Of a stretch of 64,000 nt of DNA, positions 36,096 to 43,854 are shown one piece after another. Source of the DNA: Candidatus Microthrix subdominans (GTDB taxonomy: Bacteria; Actinomycetota; Acidimicrobiia; Acidimicrobiales; Microtrichaceae); the NCBI GenBank assembly GCA_016719385.1, contig JADJZA010000007.1, forward strand, positions 310,001 to 374,000. The letters run 5' to 3'. Numbering within the stretch: position 1 is the first letter of the stretch; every line of letters begins with the position of its first letter. The notes beneath the pieces were generated by a model that did no database searches, was not told where the DNA came from, and worked only from the letters and a program-made list of their open reading frames with translations. Made by a program: the position numbers and the translations under genes.

Positions 36096-36524
36096 TCAGC
36101 CGAGCGCCAACTCGTTTAGCACCTCCTTGAACACTCGGTAGCGGTCGGCTCCGACCTGGTCGGCCCAGTTGCGTTCCATGGCGGCGATGGCCTGCTCACT
36201 CATGGCCTTGATCTCGTCGCCGGCTGGGGTCCGGGTCACGATTCGGGCCCGTTTGTCGATGGGGTCGGGGTTGATGGTGATCCACCCCCGCGCCTCCATT
36301 TCGACCAGCCGCTGACCCACGGCCTGTTTGGAGATCCGCATCGCCTCGGCCAGCTCTGATGGTCGGGCGCCATCGGTCGGGAGCATGCCAAGCAGGGCCC
36401 CGAAGGTCCCCCGCATGCCCTCGATGGTGAGGTCGAGGTGCGGCCGGATGTCGTGTCCCGCTCGCCGGTTGAGGCTGTCGAGACGTGAAAAGACATGGTC
36501 GGGGAGCGTCACTTGGTCAAACAC
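36096..36524 (-). CDS. MarR-family transcriptional regulator
   Basis: 142 residues from GTG at 36524. Winged-helix DNA-binding region: RPSELAEAMRISKQAVGQRLVEMEARGWITINPDPIDKRARIV, with the recognition helix SKQAVGQRL and the wing DPIDKRA. The N- and C-terminal helices form the dimer interface. The start is leaderless: TATATT lies exactly seven bases before the GTG and overlaps a 17-bp palindrome, so the protein very likely represses itself. The divergent neighbour, a phosphotransferase, is broken. Confidence 0.85.
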   Translation of the reverse strand: MFDQVTLPDHVFSRLDSLNRRAGHDIRPHLDLTIEGMRGTFGALLGMLPTDGARPSELAEAMRISKQAVGQRLVEMEARGWITINPDPIDKRARIVTRTPAGDEIKAMSEQAIAAMERNWADQVGADRYRVFKEVLNELALG

Positions 36525-36525
36525 G

Positions 36526-36542
36526 TTGACTAATATAGTCAA
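36526..36542. promoter_or_regulatory. MarR operator overlapping a leaderless promoter
   Basis: TTGACTAATATAGTCAA has perfect 7-bp arms around a 3-base centre, beginning one base upstream of the MarR GTG. On the minus strand it contains the -10-like TATATT seven bases from the start codon. Binding here would block transcription of the regulator gene. Confidence 0.75.
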
Positions 36543-36599
36543 GGAAGCTTCTGCGTCACCGCTGTAGTTGAGTGCATACCTCCCGAGCACCACGCCATC

Positions 36600-37454
36600 G
36601 TGCTCGAACAGCTCAACTGGCTGGACGAGCCACGCGTGTACGGATGTGGCCTCGAGAGCGACATGCCTGAGGGAATCCGCTTGCCCAAGCTGCTGGCCAT
36701 CGATCGTGCCTGCGACGACCGGCTGGTCCTCTGGCTGGAAGAGGTCGACGACGAAGGCGGGCCCTGGAACCTTGAGCGATACCGTCGGTCGGCTCGTGGG
36801 CTGGGTCGAATGACCGGCCGCTGGCCCGAGGCGCGGGTGGAACGCAACCTGGGATTGGGCCGACGCTCGCTGCATTATCTCTTTTACGGCAAAATGATGA
36901 ACGTCGATCTGCCGCTCCTGGCCGACGATGCCACCTGGGACGACCCTGCGGTCCGGGAGGTGACGGCGGCCGATCCAAAGTTGCGAGAGGATCTGGCGTG
37001 GCTGGCCGGAGCGGCACCTGCGCTGCTCGACCGGGCCGAAGCGCTGCCTCATGGCCTGGCGCACGGCGATGCCTCACCGACCAACCTGCACGAACCGGGG
37101 GACGGCACTGTTGTTGCCTTCGACTGGAGCTACGGGTCGTTGGGCCCGGTGGGGAGCGATCTTGGCCAGCTGCTGGCCGGTCGCTTCGATTCCGGTGTTG
37201 CAGAACCTGACGACCTCCCTGCGATCGCCGAGACGATCCTCGACGCGTTCAGCGGTGGCCTCGCCGACGAGGGGTACCCCGCCCCATCGGAATAGCTGCG
37301 TCTGGCATGGGCCACCCACCTAGCCGTCCGATCGGCGTTCTCGGCGATCCTGGTTGATCGCCCCGGCCTTGGGGAAGCAGACCGGGCCGACCTGATCCGA
37401 CGCCTAGCGCCACTCGCCCGCTACGCAGTGGATCTGGCGCGATCGGTCAGCTGA
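36600..37454 (+). pseudogene. Phosphotransferase pseudogene with in-frame amber codon
   Basis: APH-type kinase: LNWLDEPRVYGCG, catalytic loop HGLAHGDASPTNLHEP and metal Asp in VVAFDWSYGSLG. TAG at 37293-37295 interrupts the frame after DEGYPAPSE, yet the same frame continues with LRLAWATHLAVRSAFSAILV and LAPLARYAVDLARSVS to a TGA at 37454, clearly the family C-terminus. The N-lobe with the ATP-binding Lys (about 80 residues) is missing; GTG at 36600 has no ribosome site. Two independent lesions suggest genuine decay. The readable product to the stop would be 231 residues. Confidence 0.8.
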
Positions 37455-37505
37455 CGTCGTAGCAGGACTCCCTGCTCGATCAACGGGCCATGCTCGCCGC
37501 CGACC

Positions 37506-37574
37506 GCAGCGAGCATCGAGCACGCCACGCCCACTACTTCTCCGTCGGGCCCCCGGTCGACGCCATCCTGGCGC
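37506..37574 (+). pseudogene. Fragment of a second patatin-like gene
   Basis: The bases GCAGCGAGCATCGAGCACGC and onward closely match 34320-34389 of the patatin gene (the segment encoding ASIEHATAHYFSTGPLVEAIL), with one base deleted and about a dozen substitutions. Nothing patatin-like continues on either side. It is a short remnant of a paralogue or of a duplicated segment, sitting between the broken phosphotransferase gene and the ArsR gene. Confidence 0.7.
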
Positions 37575-37580
37575 GGTGTT

Positions 37581-37865
37581 TCAGAGGGAGCTGATGGCCG
37601 CCTTGAGCGCTGCGAGACCCTTGGGGTCGACGCAGTAGCGGGTCCGGGGGCCGTCGATCTCGCCCTGGACGAGCCCTGCTTCGCGCAGGATACGGAGGTG
37701 CTCGGAGACGGTGGACTGGGCGAGGGGCAGCCCGTCGACGACCTCGCTCGTGGCGCAGGTGTCTCTGGCGACGAGCATTCTCAGGATCTGCACGCGTGCC
37801 GGGTGTCCGATCGCCTTGGCCATGGCGGCCAGCTCGTCGTCGGTTGTGGTCGCCTGTCTGCTCAT
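37581..37865 (-). CDS. ArsR/SmtB-family transcriptional regulator
   Basis: 94 residues from ATG at 37865. Winged-helix core HPARVQILRMLVARDTCATSEVVDGLPLAQSTVSEHLRILREAGLV, with the recognition helix QSTVSEHLRIL. A Cys in RDTCATSE, at the alpha-3 position, and another in TRYCVDP could take part in arsenite or thiol sensing. It is divergent from the permease gene, with palindromic sites between them, the standard layout of a metalloid-responsive unit. Confidence 0.9.
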   Translation of the reverse strand: MSRQATTTDDELAAMAKAIGHPARVQILRMLVARDTCATSEVVDGLPLAQSTVSEHLRILREAGLVQGEIDGPRTRYCVDPKGLAALKAAISSL

Positions 37866-37917
37866 CGCCCATCGACGATACCCGAAGAAGTCCTTGTTGC
37901 CGATCGGTCCATCGTGT

Positions 37918-37933
37918 ATCGTCGAACGACGAT
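37918..37933. promoter_or_regulatory. ArsR operator palindrome
   Basis: ATCGTCGAACGACGAT has perfect 7-bp arms around AA, 16 bases upstream of the permease start. A related 9-bp palindrome, ATCGACGAT, lies at 37871-37879 just before the ArsR start. The pair would let the ArsR dimer control both directions. Confidence 0.75.
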
Positions 37934-37948
37934 GAACGACTGTGGGGA

Positions 37949-39034
37949 ATGAAGTCTCGGATGAGCACCTCCACCGATGTGCCGCCAGCGTCCCAGCCAT
38001 CGCCAGCGTCCCCTACATCGTCCGAGGTGCGCCGGTGGCTGCTGGTGGCGGCGACGGTTGCGTTGTGGTGGGCGCTGTACAGCCTGAACCGTCCGTTCTG
38101 GGATTGGCTGCTGTTCGACGTGGTCGGACTCGAAGGCGAAAGTCGGCTGGGAGAGTCGATCCACTTCTTCTTCTACGACGTCACCAAGATCACACTGCTG
38201 TTGGCCGGAATCATCTTCGTGGTCACGGTGCTCCGCAGCTTCATGTCCGTGGAACGCACCCGGGCGCTGTTGGGCGGTCGGCGTGAGGGCGTGGGCAATG
38301 TGGCGGCCGCAGGGCTTGGGGTGGTGACCCCGTTCTGCTCGTGTTCGGCTGTGCCGGCGTTCATCGGGTTTGTCGCAGCTGGAGTTCCGCTCGGGGTGAC
38401 GATGAGTTTCCTGATTGCGACTCCGATGGTGAACGAGGTCGCCATCGTCATGCTCTACGGCCTGTTCGGCTGGCGGATCACCGCCATCTACATCGCCACC
38501 GGACTGGTCATTGCTACGACCGCCGGGTGGGTGATCGGGCGGATGGGGATGGAACGGTGGGTCGAGCCGTTCGTGTTCGAGACGAAGCTGCGCGGCAAGG
38601 TGATCGACCCGTCGATGGGTCTGTCCTGGAACGACCGCCTCGCCATGGGACGCGAGGAGGTTGCGACGATCCTGCGCAAGATCTGGCCGTTCCTGCTGGT
38701 GGGTATCGGAGTGGGCGCGATCATTCATGGCTGGGTCCCGGAGCAATGGTTTGCCGATCATGCTGCGGGTCCCTTGGGGGTGCCGATCGCGGTGGCTCTC
38801 GGGGTGCCGCTCTACTCGAACGCGGCAGGTGTCATGCCGCTGGTCGAGGCGTTGCACGACAAGGGCATGCCGATGGGTACCGTCCTGGCGTTCATGATGA
38901 GCGTCGTGGCGCTGTCGTTACCCGAGATGATCCTGTTGCGGCAGGTACTGCAACCCAGGCTGATCGCCACTTTCATCGCTGTCGTCGCTTCCGGCCTCAT
39001 CGTCACCGGGTACCTCTTCAACGTGATCATTTGA
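37949..39034 (+). CDS. ArsP-like permease (DUF318 family)
   Basis: 361 residues from ATG 37949 (357 if 37961 is used). Eight or so membrane helices with the family signature GLGVVTPFCSCSAVPAFIGFVAAGVPLGVTMSFLIATPMVNE, where the CSC cysteines and the proline motif form the transport path. The second repeat shows GVPLYSNAAGVMPLVEAL. ArsP members export trivalent organoarsenicals; other relatives are linked to different metalloids. Divergent ArsR and a downstream CxxC redox protein support a metalloid export role. Confidence 0.88.
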   Translation: MKSRMSTSTDVPPASQPSPASPTSSEVRRWLLVAATVALWWALYSLNRPFWDWLLFDVVGLEGESRLGESIHFFFYDVTKITLLLAGIIFVVTVLRSFMSVERTRALLGGRREGVGNVAAAGLGVVTPFCSCSAVPAFIGFVAAGVPLGVTMSFLIATPMVNEVAIVMLYGLFGWRITAIYIATGLVIATTAGWVIGRMGMERWVEPFVFETKLRGKVIDPSMGLSWNDRLAMGREEVATILRKIWPFLLVGIGVGAIIHGWVPEQWFADHAAGPLGVPIAVALGVPLYSNAAGVMPLVEALHDKGMPMGTVLAFMMSVVALSLPEMILLRQVLQPRLIATFIAVVASGLIVTGYLFNVII

Positions 39035-39054
39035 ACCAGCACAGGAGTCATGAA

Positions 39055-39291
39055 ATGGACATCAAGATCCTCGGCAGCGGTTGCACCAAATGCGACAAGC
39101 TCGAAGCCGCTGCGCGCACCGCCGCCGCCGAACTCGGCGTCGAGGCCGAATTCGAGAAGGTGACCGCCCCCGCCGAAATCGCATCATGGGGAGTGATGGC
39201 CACCCCTGCACTCGTCATCGACTACGAGGTCGTCCTCGCTGGGCGGGTCCCCTCAACGGACGACGTCAAGGCCCTGCTCGCCGGCCGCTGA
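39055..39291 (+). CDS. Small thioredoxin-fold redox protein (redox-active disulfide protein 2 type)
   Basis: 78 residues: MDIKILGSGCTKCDKLEAAA with the redox pair CTKC, then VMATPALVIDYEVVLAGRVP with the cis-Pro. It lies 20 bases after the permease gene and is the usual companion of DUF318 permeases, probably reducing the substrate or keeping the permease cysteines reduced. No signal peptide, so it is cytosolic. A ribosome site, AGGAG, lies 10 bases before the start. Confidence 0.9.
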   Translation: MDIKILGSGCTKCDKLEAAARTAAAELGVEAEFEKVTAPAEIASWGVMATPALVIDYEVVLAGRVPSTDDVKALLAGR

Positions 39292-39400
39292 GCACCCGGA
39301 GTTCGACGAGCGATCGTCCGCCTCACCAACAACGTATGCGGCCCCCCGTCCTGAGCCGGGCTGACCGAAGGAGCGGAGCTACCGCTGCCGTGACCTGCGG

Positions 39401-39787
39401 CTACTGCAGCTGGGTGAGCGCCTCGCCGAGGAGCTGACGTGCCTCATCGCTGACCGGCCCCAGTTCTTCCTTGCCGGTGAGCGATGACATGAGGCCCGGG
39501 TCGAGGGCCTCAACCGTGACGCCACCGTCGGCCTCCCTCACCACGACGTTGCAGGGAAGCAGAACGCCGATCGTCGGGTCGGCATCGAGCGCCCGTCCGG
39601 CCAGGCCCGGGTTACATGCACCCAGGATCACGTGTCGAGGGATGCTCTTGTCGATCTTCTCCCGCATGGTTGCCTGGAGGTCGATCTCGGTCAGAACCCC
39701 GAAGCCCACGGCGGCGAGGGCGGTCTTGACCTTGGTGAGCGCCTCATCAAAGGGCTCTGAGAGGATGACGGTTTCTTCGATGATCAT
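39401..39787 (-). CDS. DUF302-family protein
   Basis: 128 residues: MIIEETVILSEPFDEALTKVKTALAAVGFGVLTEID and IPRHVILGACNPGLAGRALDADPTIGVLLPCNVVV are the two diagnostic blocks of DUF302. The conserved Cys in GACNPGLA and LPCNV are retained. The function is unknown; these proteins often accompany thiosulfate/sulfide or metal-handling genes. It converges with the small redox protein gene. Confidence 0.88.
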   Translation of the reverse strand: MIIEETVILSEPFDEALTKVKTALAAVGFGVLTEIDLQATMREKIDKSIPRHVILGACNPGLAGRALDADPTIGVLLPCNVVVREADGGVTVEALDPGLMSSLTGKEELGPVSDEARQLLGEALTQLQ

Positions 39788-39831
39788 GAGGCTGCTCCGA
39801 GTTGTCCGAGTTGGGGGCCCACCCTAGGTAG

Positions 39832-40377
39832 CTACGGGCGACCCTGCTCGCCGGAGCGACGGCGCCGTCGTTGGCCGCCGCGACCTTGGCCTTCGGGCCC
39901 TTCGCCGCCAGGGCCCTGGCCGCCGCGACCACCGCCACCTTTTTCGCCTGGTTGGGCGTGACGCTCGAAAGCGGGGAGATGGTTCTCCTGAGATGCGCGT
40001 TGCAGGTTTCGGTAGGTGGCCAGCAGATCCTCGCGTTCGGTCCCAGCCAGCAGTCGGTCGTACAGTGCGGCGTTGTCGATCTCGTCCTGGACCCCGGCCT
40101 GGCAGGCGTCCTCGATCGAGGAGAAGCGCGGCGCCTGTCCCGGCCAGGGGTCATCGGGAACTTCGATCCCGTAGCGCTCGAACAGCACAAGGAGCGCATC
40201 GATGTGGCGTTGTTCGGCCTCCACGATGTTCGAGAACGGGCGGACCTCCCCAAAGTCGGCGAGAACCTGTCGGTAGGTGGCGCGTGCCTTGTATTCGTCG
40301 TCCAGCGCCATCAGGAGGTCCTCGATCTCCCTGTCGGTCAGTGTGCCTGAAGGTTCATGTGCATCCATGTCGGCCAT
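39832..40377 (-). CDS. Ferritin-like DUF2202 protein with Gly/Arg/Gln tail
   Basis: 181 residues. Residues 15-140 form a ferritin-like four-helix bundle with metal ligands in LDDEYKARATY, NIVEAEQRHIDAL and the second pair ACQAGVQDEIDNAALYDRLL and ENHLPAFERH. Such proteins may bind iron or other metals. From about residue 145 the sequence becomes GGGGRGGQGPGGEGPEGQ and RRRRRSGEQGRP, a disordered tail not seen in most relatives. It is transcribed toward the DUF302 gene, 44 bases away, and is divergent from the Usp gene. Confidence 0.82.
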   Translation of the reverse strand: MADMDAHEPSGTLTDREIEDLLMALDDEYKARATYRQVLADFGEVRPFSNIVEAEQRHIDALLVLFERYGIEVPDDPWPGQAPRFSSIEDACQAGVQDEIDNAALYDRLLAGTEREDLLATYRNLQRASQENHLPAFERHAQPGEKGGGGRGGQGPGGEGPEGQGRGGQRRRRRSGEQGRP

Positions 40378-40458
40378 GGCCCCGAGCCTACGGAGTACCC
40401 GCCCGTTCAAGGCACCGGTCGGATCACCTCGCTCGTTCAAACCTGCGATCCTCGTGTC

Positions 40459-41328
40459 ATGAACGGAACGGCGCGCATCATTGTCGGAGTCGACCACTCA
40501 GAGGAATCGCTCAACGCTCTCGGGTTTGCGGTCGAGGAAGCCGCACTGCGTCGGGTCGAGCTGGAGGTCATGTGGGCGTGGAGCGACCACACGCCTCGCT
40601 CGCATGCGTTCGGAGGGGCTGGTGATGGTGTTGACGTTCAGCTGAGTGCACAGCGACAGCTGGAGGGCCTGGTCGAAAGCCGGGTTCCCGAGGATCTCGA
40701 TGTGACCATCAGGGCGGTAGTCGACAAACCCGACACTGCGTTGGTCGATTCAGCCGAACGGGCCGAGCTTCTCGTCGTCGGGACGCGGGGCCGGGGCGGC
40801 CTTCTTGGCTTGCGGCTCGGCTCGGTCAGCGTGAAGGTCGCCGGCCGAGCGCCGTGCCCAGTGGTGGTGGTTCGTCCGACGGCCGACGGTCCGGAGGTCA
40901 ACACCGAGCCCCGGATCGTGGTGGGTGTCGATGGTTCGGGCTCGGCGAGAAACGCTCTTCGATGGGCATTGACCGAAGCATCGGTTCGCAACCTGCCGAT
41001 CGTTGTAGTGAACGGCTGGATGGAACCCACCGTCGCTGCGACGTTCCCCGGGATGGCTTCCCCAATCGACGCGATTGGAAGAGCGGCGTCAGAACTGATC
41101 GAAGCTGAACTGGAGATGACAGCCCAGGACGCCGCCGGTGTCACGGTGCGCGTCCAGGCGGTGTGTGCCAGCGGGGCATCGGCCCTGGTCGACGAGTCGC
41201 GCGGCGCCTCCCTCGTCGTCGTCGGTTCGAAAGGTCAAGGGGGCCTCTCTCGCGTGCTGCTCGGGTCCGTGGCCCAACAGGTCATGCGTCACGCGGAGTG
41301 TCCCGTGGCCGTGATCCCTCAGTCCTGA
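40459..41328 (+). CDS. Tandem universal stress protein
   Basis: 289 residues containing two Usp domains (about 7-145 and 150-289). Each begins RIIVGVDHSEESLNAL or RIVVGVDGSGSARNAL and ends with an ATP-binding G-2x-G-9x-G(S/T) loop: VGTRGRGGLLGLRLGSVSVKV and VGSKGQGGLSRVLLGSVAQQV. Tandem Usp proteins in Actinobacteria are typical of hypoxia, starvation and dormancy responses. No DosR-like box was found just upstream. Confidence 0.94.
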   Translation: MNGTARIIVGVDHSEESLNALGFAVEEAALRRVELEVMWAWSDHTPRSHAFGGAGDGVDVQLSAQRQLEGLVESRVPEDLDVTIRAVVDKPDTALVDSAERAELLVVGTRGRGGLLGLRLGSVSVKVAGRAPCPVVVVRPTADGPEVNTEPRIVVGVDGSGSARNALRWALTEASVRNLPIVVVNGWMEPTVAATFPGMASPIDAIGRAASELIEAELEMTAQDAAGVTVRVQAVCASGASALVDESRGASLVVVGSKGQGGLSRVLLGSVAQQVMRHAECPVAVIPQS

Positions 41329-41447
41329 ACCCTGGGTCTCGGGGCCGACCCGTCGGCATCCATGACGTTCGGAAGTGACCAACAACTCTAAGGTCGAACG
41401 CTTGGGGCCGAGGGGCCCTCGGGGGTGGATCCGATGCAGAAGCGGGT

Positions 41448-42188
41448 GTGATGTCGACTCTTGGTTGGATCATCTTGGGTGGGGTTGCGATGAGTGCGAT
41501 CGCTCTCGTTGGTGGGTTGGCAGCGTTGCTGCCGCAGCCGGTGCTGGACCGCGTGCTGTTGCCGATCGTGGGCCTGGCAGCCGGTTCGCTGCTCGGCGGC
41601 GCGTTCTTCCACATGCTTCCCAGCGCGATCGACGCCCTCGGGAACAACCTGGCCGTCTATGTCTGGGTGGTCGCCGGCTTCGTCTCGTTCTTCGCGCTCG
41701 AGCAGGCGCTGCACTGGCACCACTGCCACTTCAGACCCGACGAACAGCGCCAGCCGCTCGGCTTCCTGTTGCTCGTCGCCGACGGTCTTCACAATCTCGT
41801 CGGCGGTCTGGCCGTCGGCTCGGCGTTCGTCGTCGACATCCGTGTGGGCGTGGTGACCTGGCTGGCTGCTGCGGCGCACGAAATCCCCCAGGAACTGGGC
41901 GACTTTGGCGTGCTCATCCAGGGGGGTTGGACGAAGCGATCCGCCCTGTTGTGGAACTTCGTGTCCGCCCTCACCTTCCTCATCGGCGGAGTGGTCGCCT
42001 ACTTCAGCGCCGACGTGGTCGACGTGGCCTACCTGTTGCCGTTCGCAGCGGGGAACTTCATCTACATCGCATCGGCCGACCTGATCCCGGAACTGGCGAC
42101 CCATCGCGCCGGGCGCGACAAGTTGGAGACGACCGCATCGCTGCTGGGCGGGTTGGCCATTCTGTACGCAGCGACCTGGATTGGCTGA
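41448..42188 (+). CDS. ZIP-family metal transporter
   Basis: 246 residues (GTG 41448; ATG 41451 is equally possible). Eight membrane helices; the metal-path signature in helices 4-5 is intact, LLVADGLHNLVGGLAVGSAF and AAAAHEIPQELGDFGVLI, with the His, Asn and Glu ligands. A His-rich loop (HWHHCH) lies on the cytosolic side. ZIP proteins import zinc, iron or manganese, or act as bidirectional carriers. Its place in the ArsR/permease/ferritin block fits a metal homeostasis role. Confidence 0.92.
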   Translation: MMSTLGWIILGGVAMSAIALVGGLAALLPQPVLDRVLLPIVGLAAGSLLGGAFFHMLPSAIDALGNNLAVYVWVVAGFVSFFALEQALHWHHCHFRPDEQRQPLGFLLLVADGLHNLVGGLAVGSAFVVDIRVGVVTWLAAAAHEIPQELGDFGVLIQGGWTKRSALLWNFVSALTFLIGGVVAYFSADVVDVAYLLPFAAGNFIYIASADLIPELATHRAGRDKLETTASLLGGLAILYAATWIG

Positions 42189-42214
42189 GCGAGAACCCTG
42201 CGCCGTCGCGTGAC

Positions 42215-42237
42215 GGGCCCGCTTCTGGAAGCGGCCC
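42215..42237 (+). terminator. Hairpin after the ZIP transporter gene
   Basis: CCGCTTC and GAAGCGG pair around TG, extended by flanking GGG/CCC with one bulged base, 27 bases after the ZIP stop codon. There is no U-tract. The rest of the gap to the insertion sequence (42238-42367) contains no convincing gene; a Cys-rich frame on the minus strand is discussed under rejected items. Confidence 0.55.
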
Positions 42238-42367
42238 GGTCGAGGGCTGGGGGCATGTTCGGGTAGGTGTAGAAGCCGTCGCAGGTCCACGTTGTGCAGT
42301 GCCCCAGGCTGACGTCGTCAGGAGCGTTGCACGTGAACTGCCGAAGTCGTTTTCGAGCAATATAAAG

Positions 42368-43817
42368 GGCTCTCCTGTCGTTCGCGTGGGTCATTTGGTG
42401 GGGGTTCTGCCGGGGAGGTCGGGCCGGTAGCCGCCCAGTGAGAGCAGTGCGAGAGCGATCAGTGCTTCTGGTGTTTTGAATCCGTATGCCATTCGGGTGA
42501 GCACACGGATCTTGGTGTTGGTCGACTCGATGAGCGCGTTGGAGAGCCCGTGGTCGAGTGTCGCGTTGATCGCAGCACGGTGTCGGCGGATCTTCTGGCC
42601 GAGTTTCACGAACGCGTCGATCCGGCATCGTTGGGCCCATGACAGCCACCGGTCCAACGCGTCTTTCCCGGCTTGACCCTTGACTTTGAAACAGAATCGG
42701 AGGGCTTCTTTGAGGAGGTAGCCCCTGTGGAGTCTCGGGTCGGTCTTGGCGACCCACGCCAGTTTGGCCCGCTGATTGTCGGTCAGATTTTCAGGGTTCT
42801 TCCACAGCGCATAGCGGGCACCTTTCAAGCCCTTGACGAGGTCGTTGCCGGGCCGTGGCGGAGCGTCGGCTGGTGGCCGTCCCCGCTTGCGTTTCGGTTC
42901 TTTGCGGGCCAGTTTGCGGGCGTCGTTCCAGGTGTCACGGCGGAGCTCGTCAAGGGCGTCGGTCGCCCACGCCACCACATGAAACGGGTCCGCGCATTGG
43001 ACCGCCTGAGGACACTTGGCGGTGACAGCGTTGGTGATCCACCGGGCCGAGTCAGCCGACACGTGGGTGATCTCGGCGCAGCGTTCCTCGCCGAGCAGCT
43101 CAAAGAACCGGGTGACCGTGGCCTCGTCACGGCCGACCGCCGCCCACAACAGGCGTCCGCTGTCATGGTCGACAACGATCGTCAGATACTTGTGGCCACG
43201 CTTGTAGGAGATCTCGTCAATCCCGATCCGTTTGAGCCCCGCGAGCCGGTCAACCTGCCCGTCGATCTCGACCTGGATCCGCTCGACAATCCCACCAACC
43301 GTGCGCCACCCGACCCGCATCAACTCGGTCACCGCCGTTTTCGACGTCGCTGTTGCCAGCCAGCCGATCGTGTCCTCGAAACCACGGGTGAACCTCGACC
43401 CGTGCCGGGCCCACGGCACCTCCGACGCCACGACCCCATGGGTCCGGCAACGCACCCTCGACGCTTCGGCTTCGATGAACACCTGAACAGTGCCCATATC
43501 CAGGCTCCGCCACCGGCGAGGGCCGGTGCTGCGGCCCCGGTCATAGCCCGCCGAATGGCGGCCACATACCCCGCACCGGCGTCGGGTGTTACGCCGCTGG
43601 CGGACCGTTGCGACGATCTCCTCGGCCTCGGGATCGAAGTCGACGGACTCGATCACCACCCGCCGGCCGGAGTTCTCGAACCCCAACACCCGATGCCATA
43701 GATTCTTCACCGAAGCCGCTCCTTGTTTTCTCGGACCTAGACAGCCCGAAACCTAGACAGGGAGCGGCTTCGCTCACTACACCCCTGTCATTTCAACCCA
43801 CGCGAACGACAGGAGCC
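42368..43817. mobile_element. ISL3-family insertion sequence, about 1.45 kb
   Basis: Terminal inverted repeats: CTCCTGTCGTTCGCGTGGGT at 42372-42391 matches its exact complement at 43796-43815. Both ends extend outward to GG, with a small offset on the left (GGCTCTCCTG against GGCTCCTG). A single transposase gene fills the inside on the minus strand, and its stop codon lies in the left repeat. I could not find a convincing 8-bp target duplication. The element lies 40 bases upstream of the enoyl-ACP reductase gene and may have displaced its native promoter. Confidence 0.92.
42391..43710 (-). CDS. ISL3-family transposase
   Basis: 439 residues. N-terminal zinc finger with CGVCGR; helix-turn-helix-like segment; then the DDE catalytic core: Asp in IGIDEISYKRGHKYLTIV, Asp in HVSADSARWI and Glu in LSNALIESTNTKIRVL. 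The conserved HKYLTIVVDHDSGRLLW and ADPFHVVAWATDALD blocks fix the family. The reading frame is complete, so the element may still be mobile. Confidence 0.96.
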   Translation of the reverse strand: MKNLWHRVLGFENSGRRVVIESVDFDPEAEEIVATVRQRRNTRRRCGVCGRHSAGYDRGRSTGPRRWRSLDMGTVQVFIEAEASRVRCRTHGVVASEVPWARHGSRFTRGFEDTIGWLATATSKTAVTELMRVGWRTVGGIVERIQVEIDGQVDRLAGLKRIGIDEISYKRGHKYLTIVVDHDSGRLLWAAVGRDEATVTRFFELLGEERCAEITHVSADSARWITNAVTAKCPQAVQCADPFHVVAWATDALDELRRDTWNDARKLARKEPKRKRGRPPADAPPRPGNDLVKGLKGARYALWKNPENLTDNQRAKLAWVAKTDPRLHRGYLLKEALRFCFKVKGQAGKDALDRWLSWAQRCRIDAFVKLGQKIRRHRAAINATLDHGLSNALIESTNTKIRVLTRMAYGFKTPEALIALALLSLGGYRPDLPGRTPTK

Positions 43818-43854
43818 AGAAAAGTCGGGTGAATTGCGAGCATGGGGCCTGAGC

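Noticed and set aside
42238..42371. Cys-rich minus-strand reading CNAPDDVSLGHCTTWTCDG between the ZIP gene and the IS
   Set aside because: Looks protein-like, but it has no start signal, is cut by the IS end and runs on as antisense of the ZIP gene; no family recognised.
42360..43825. Target-site duplication of the ISL3 element
   Set aside because: Flanking 8-mers (ATATAAAG and AGAAAAGT) are not identical.
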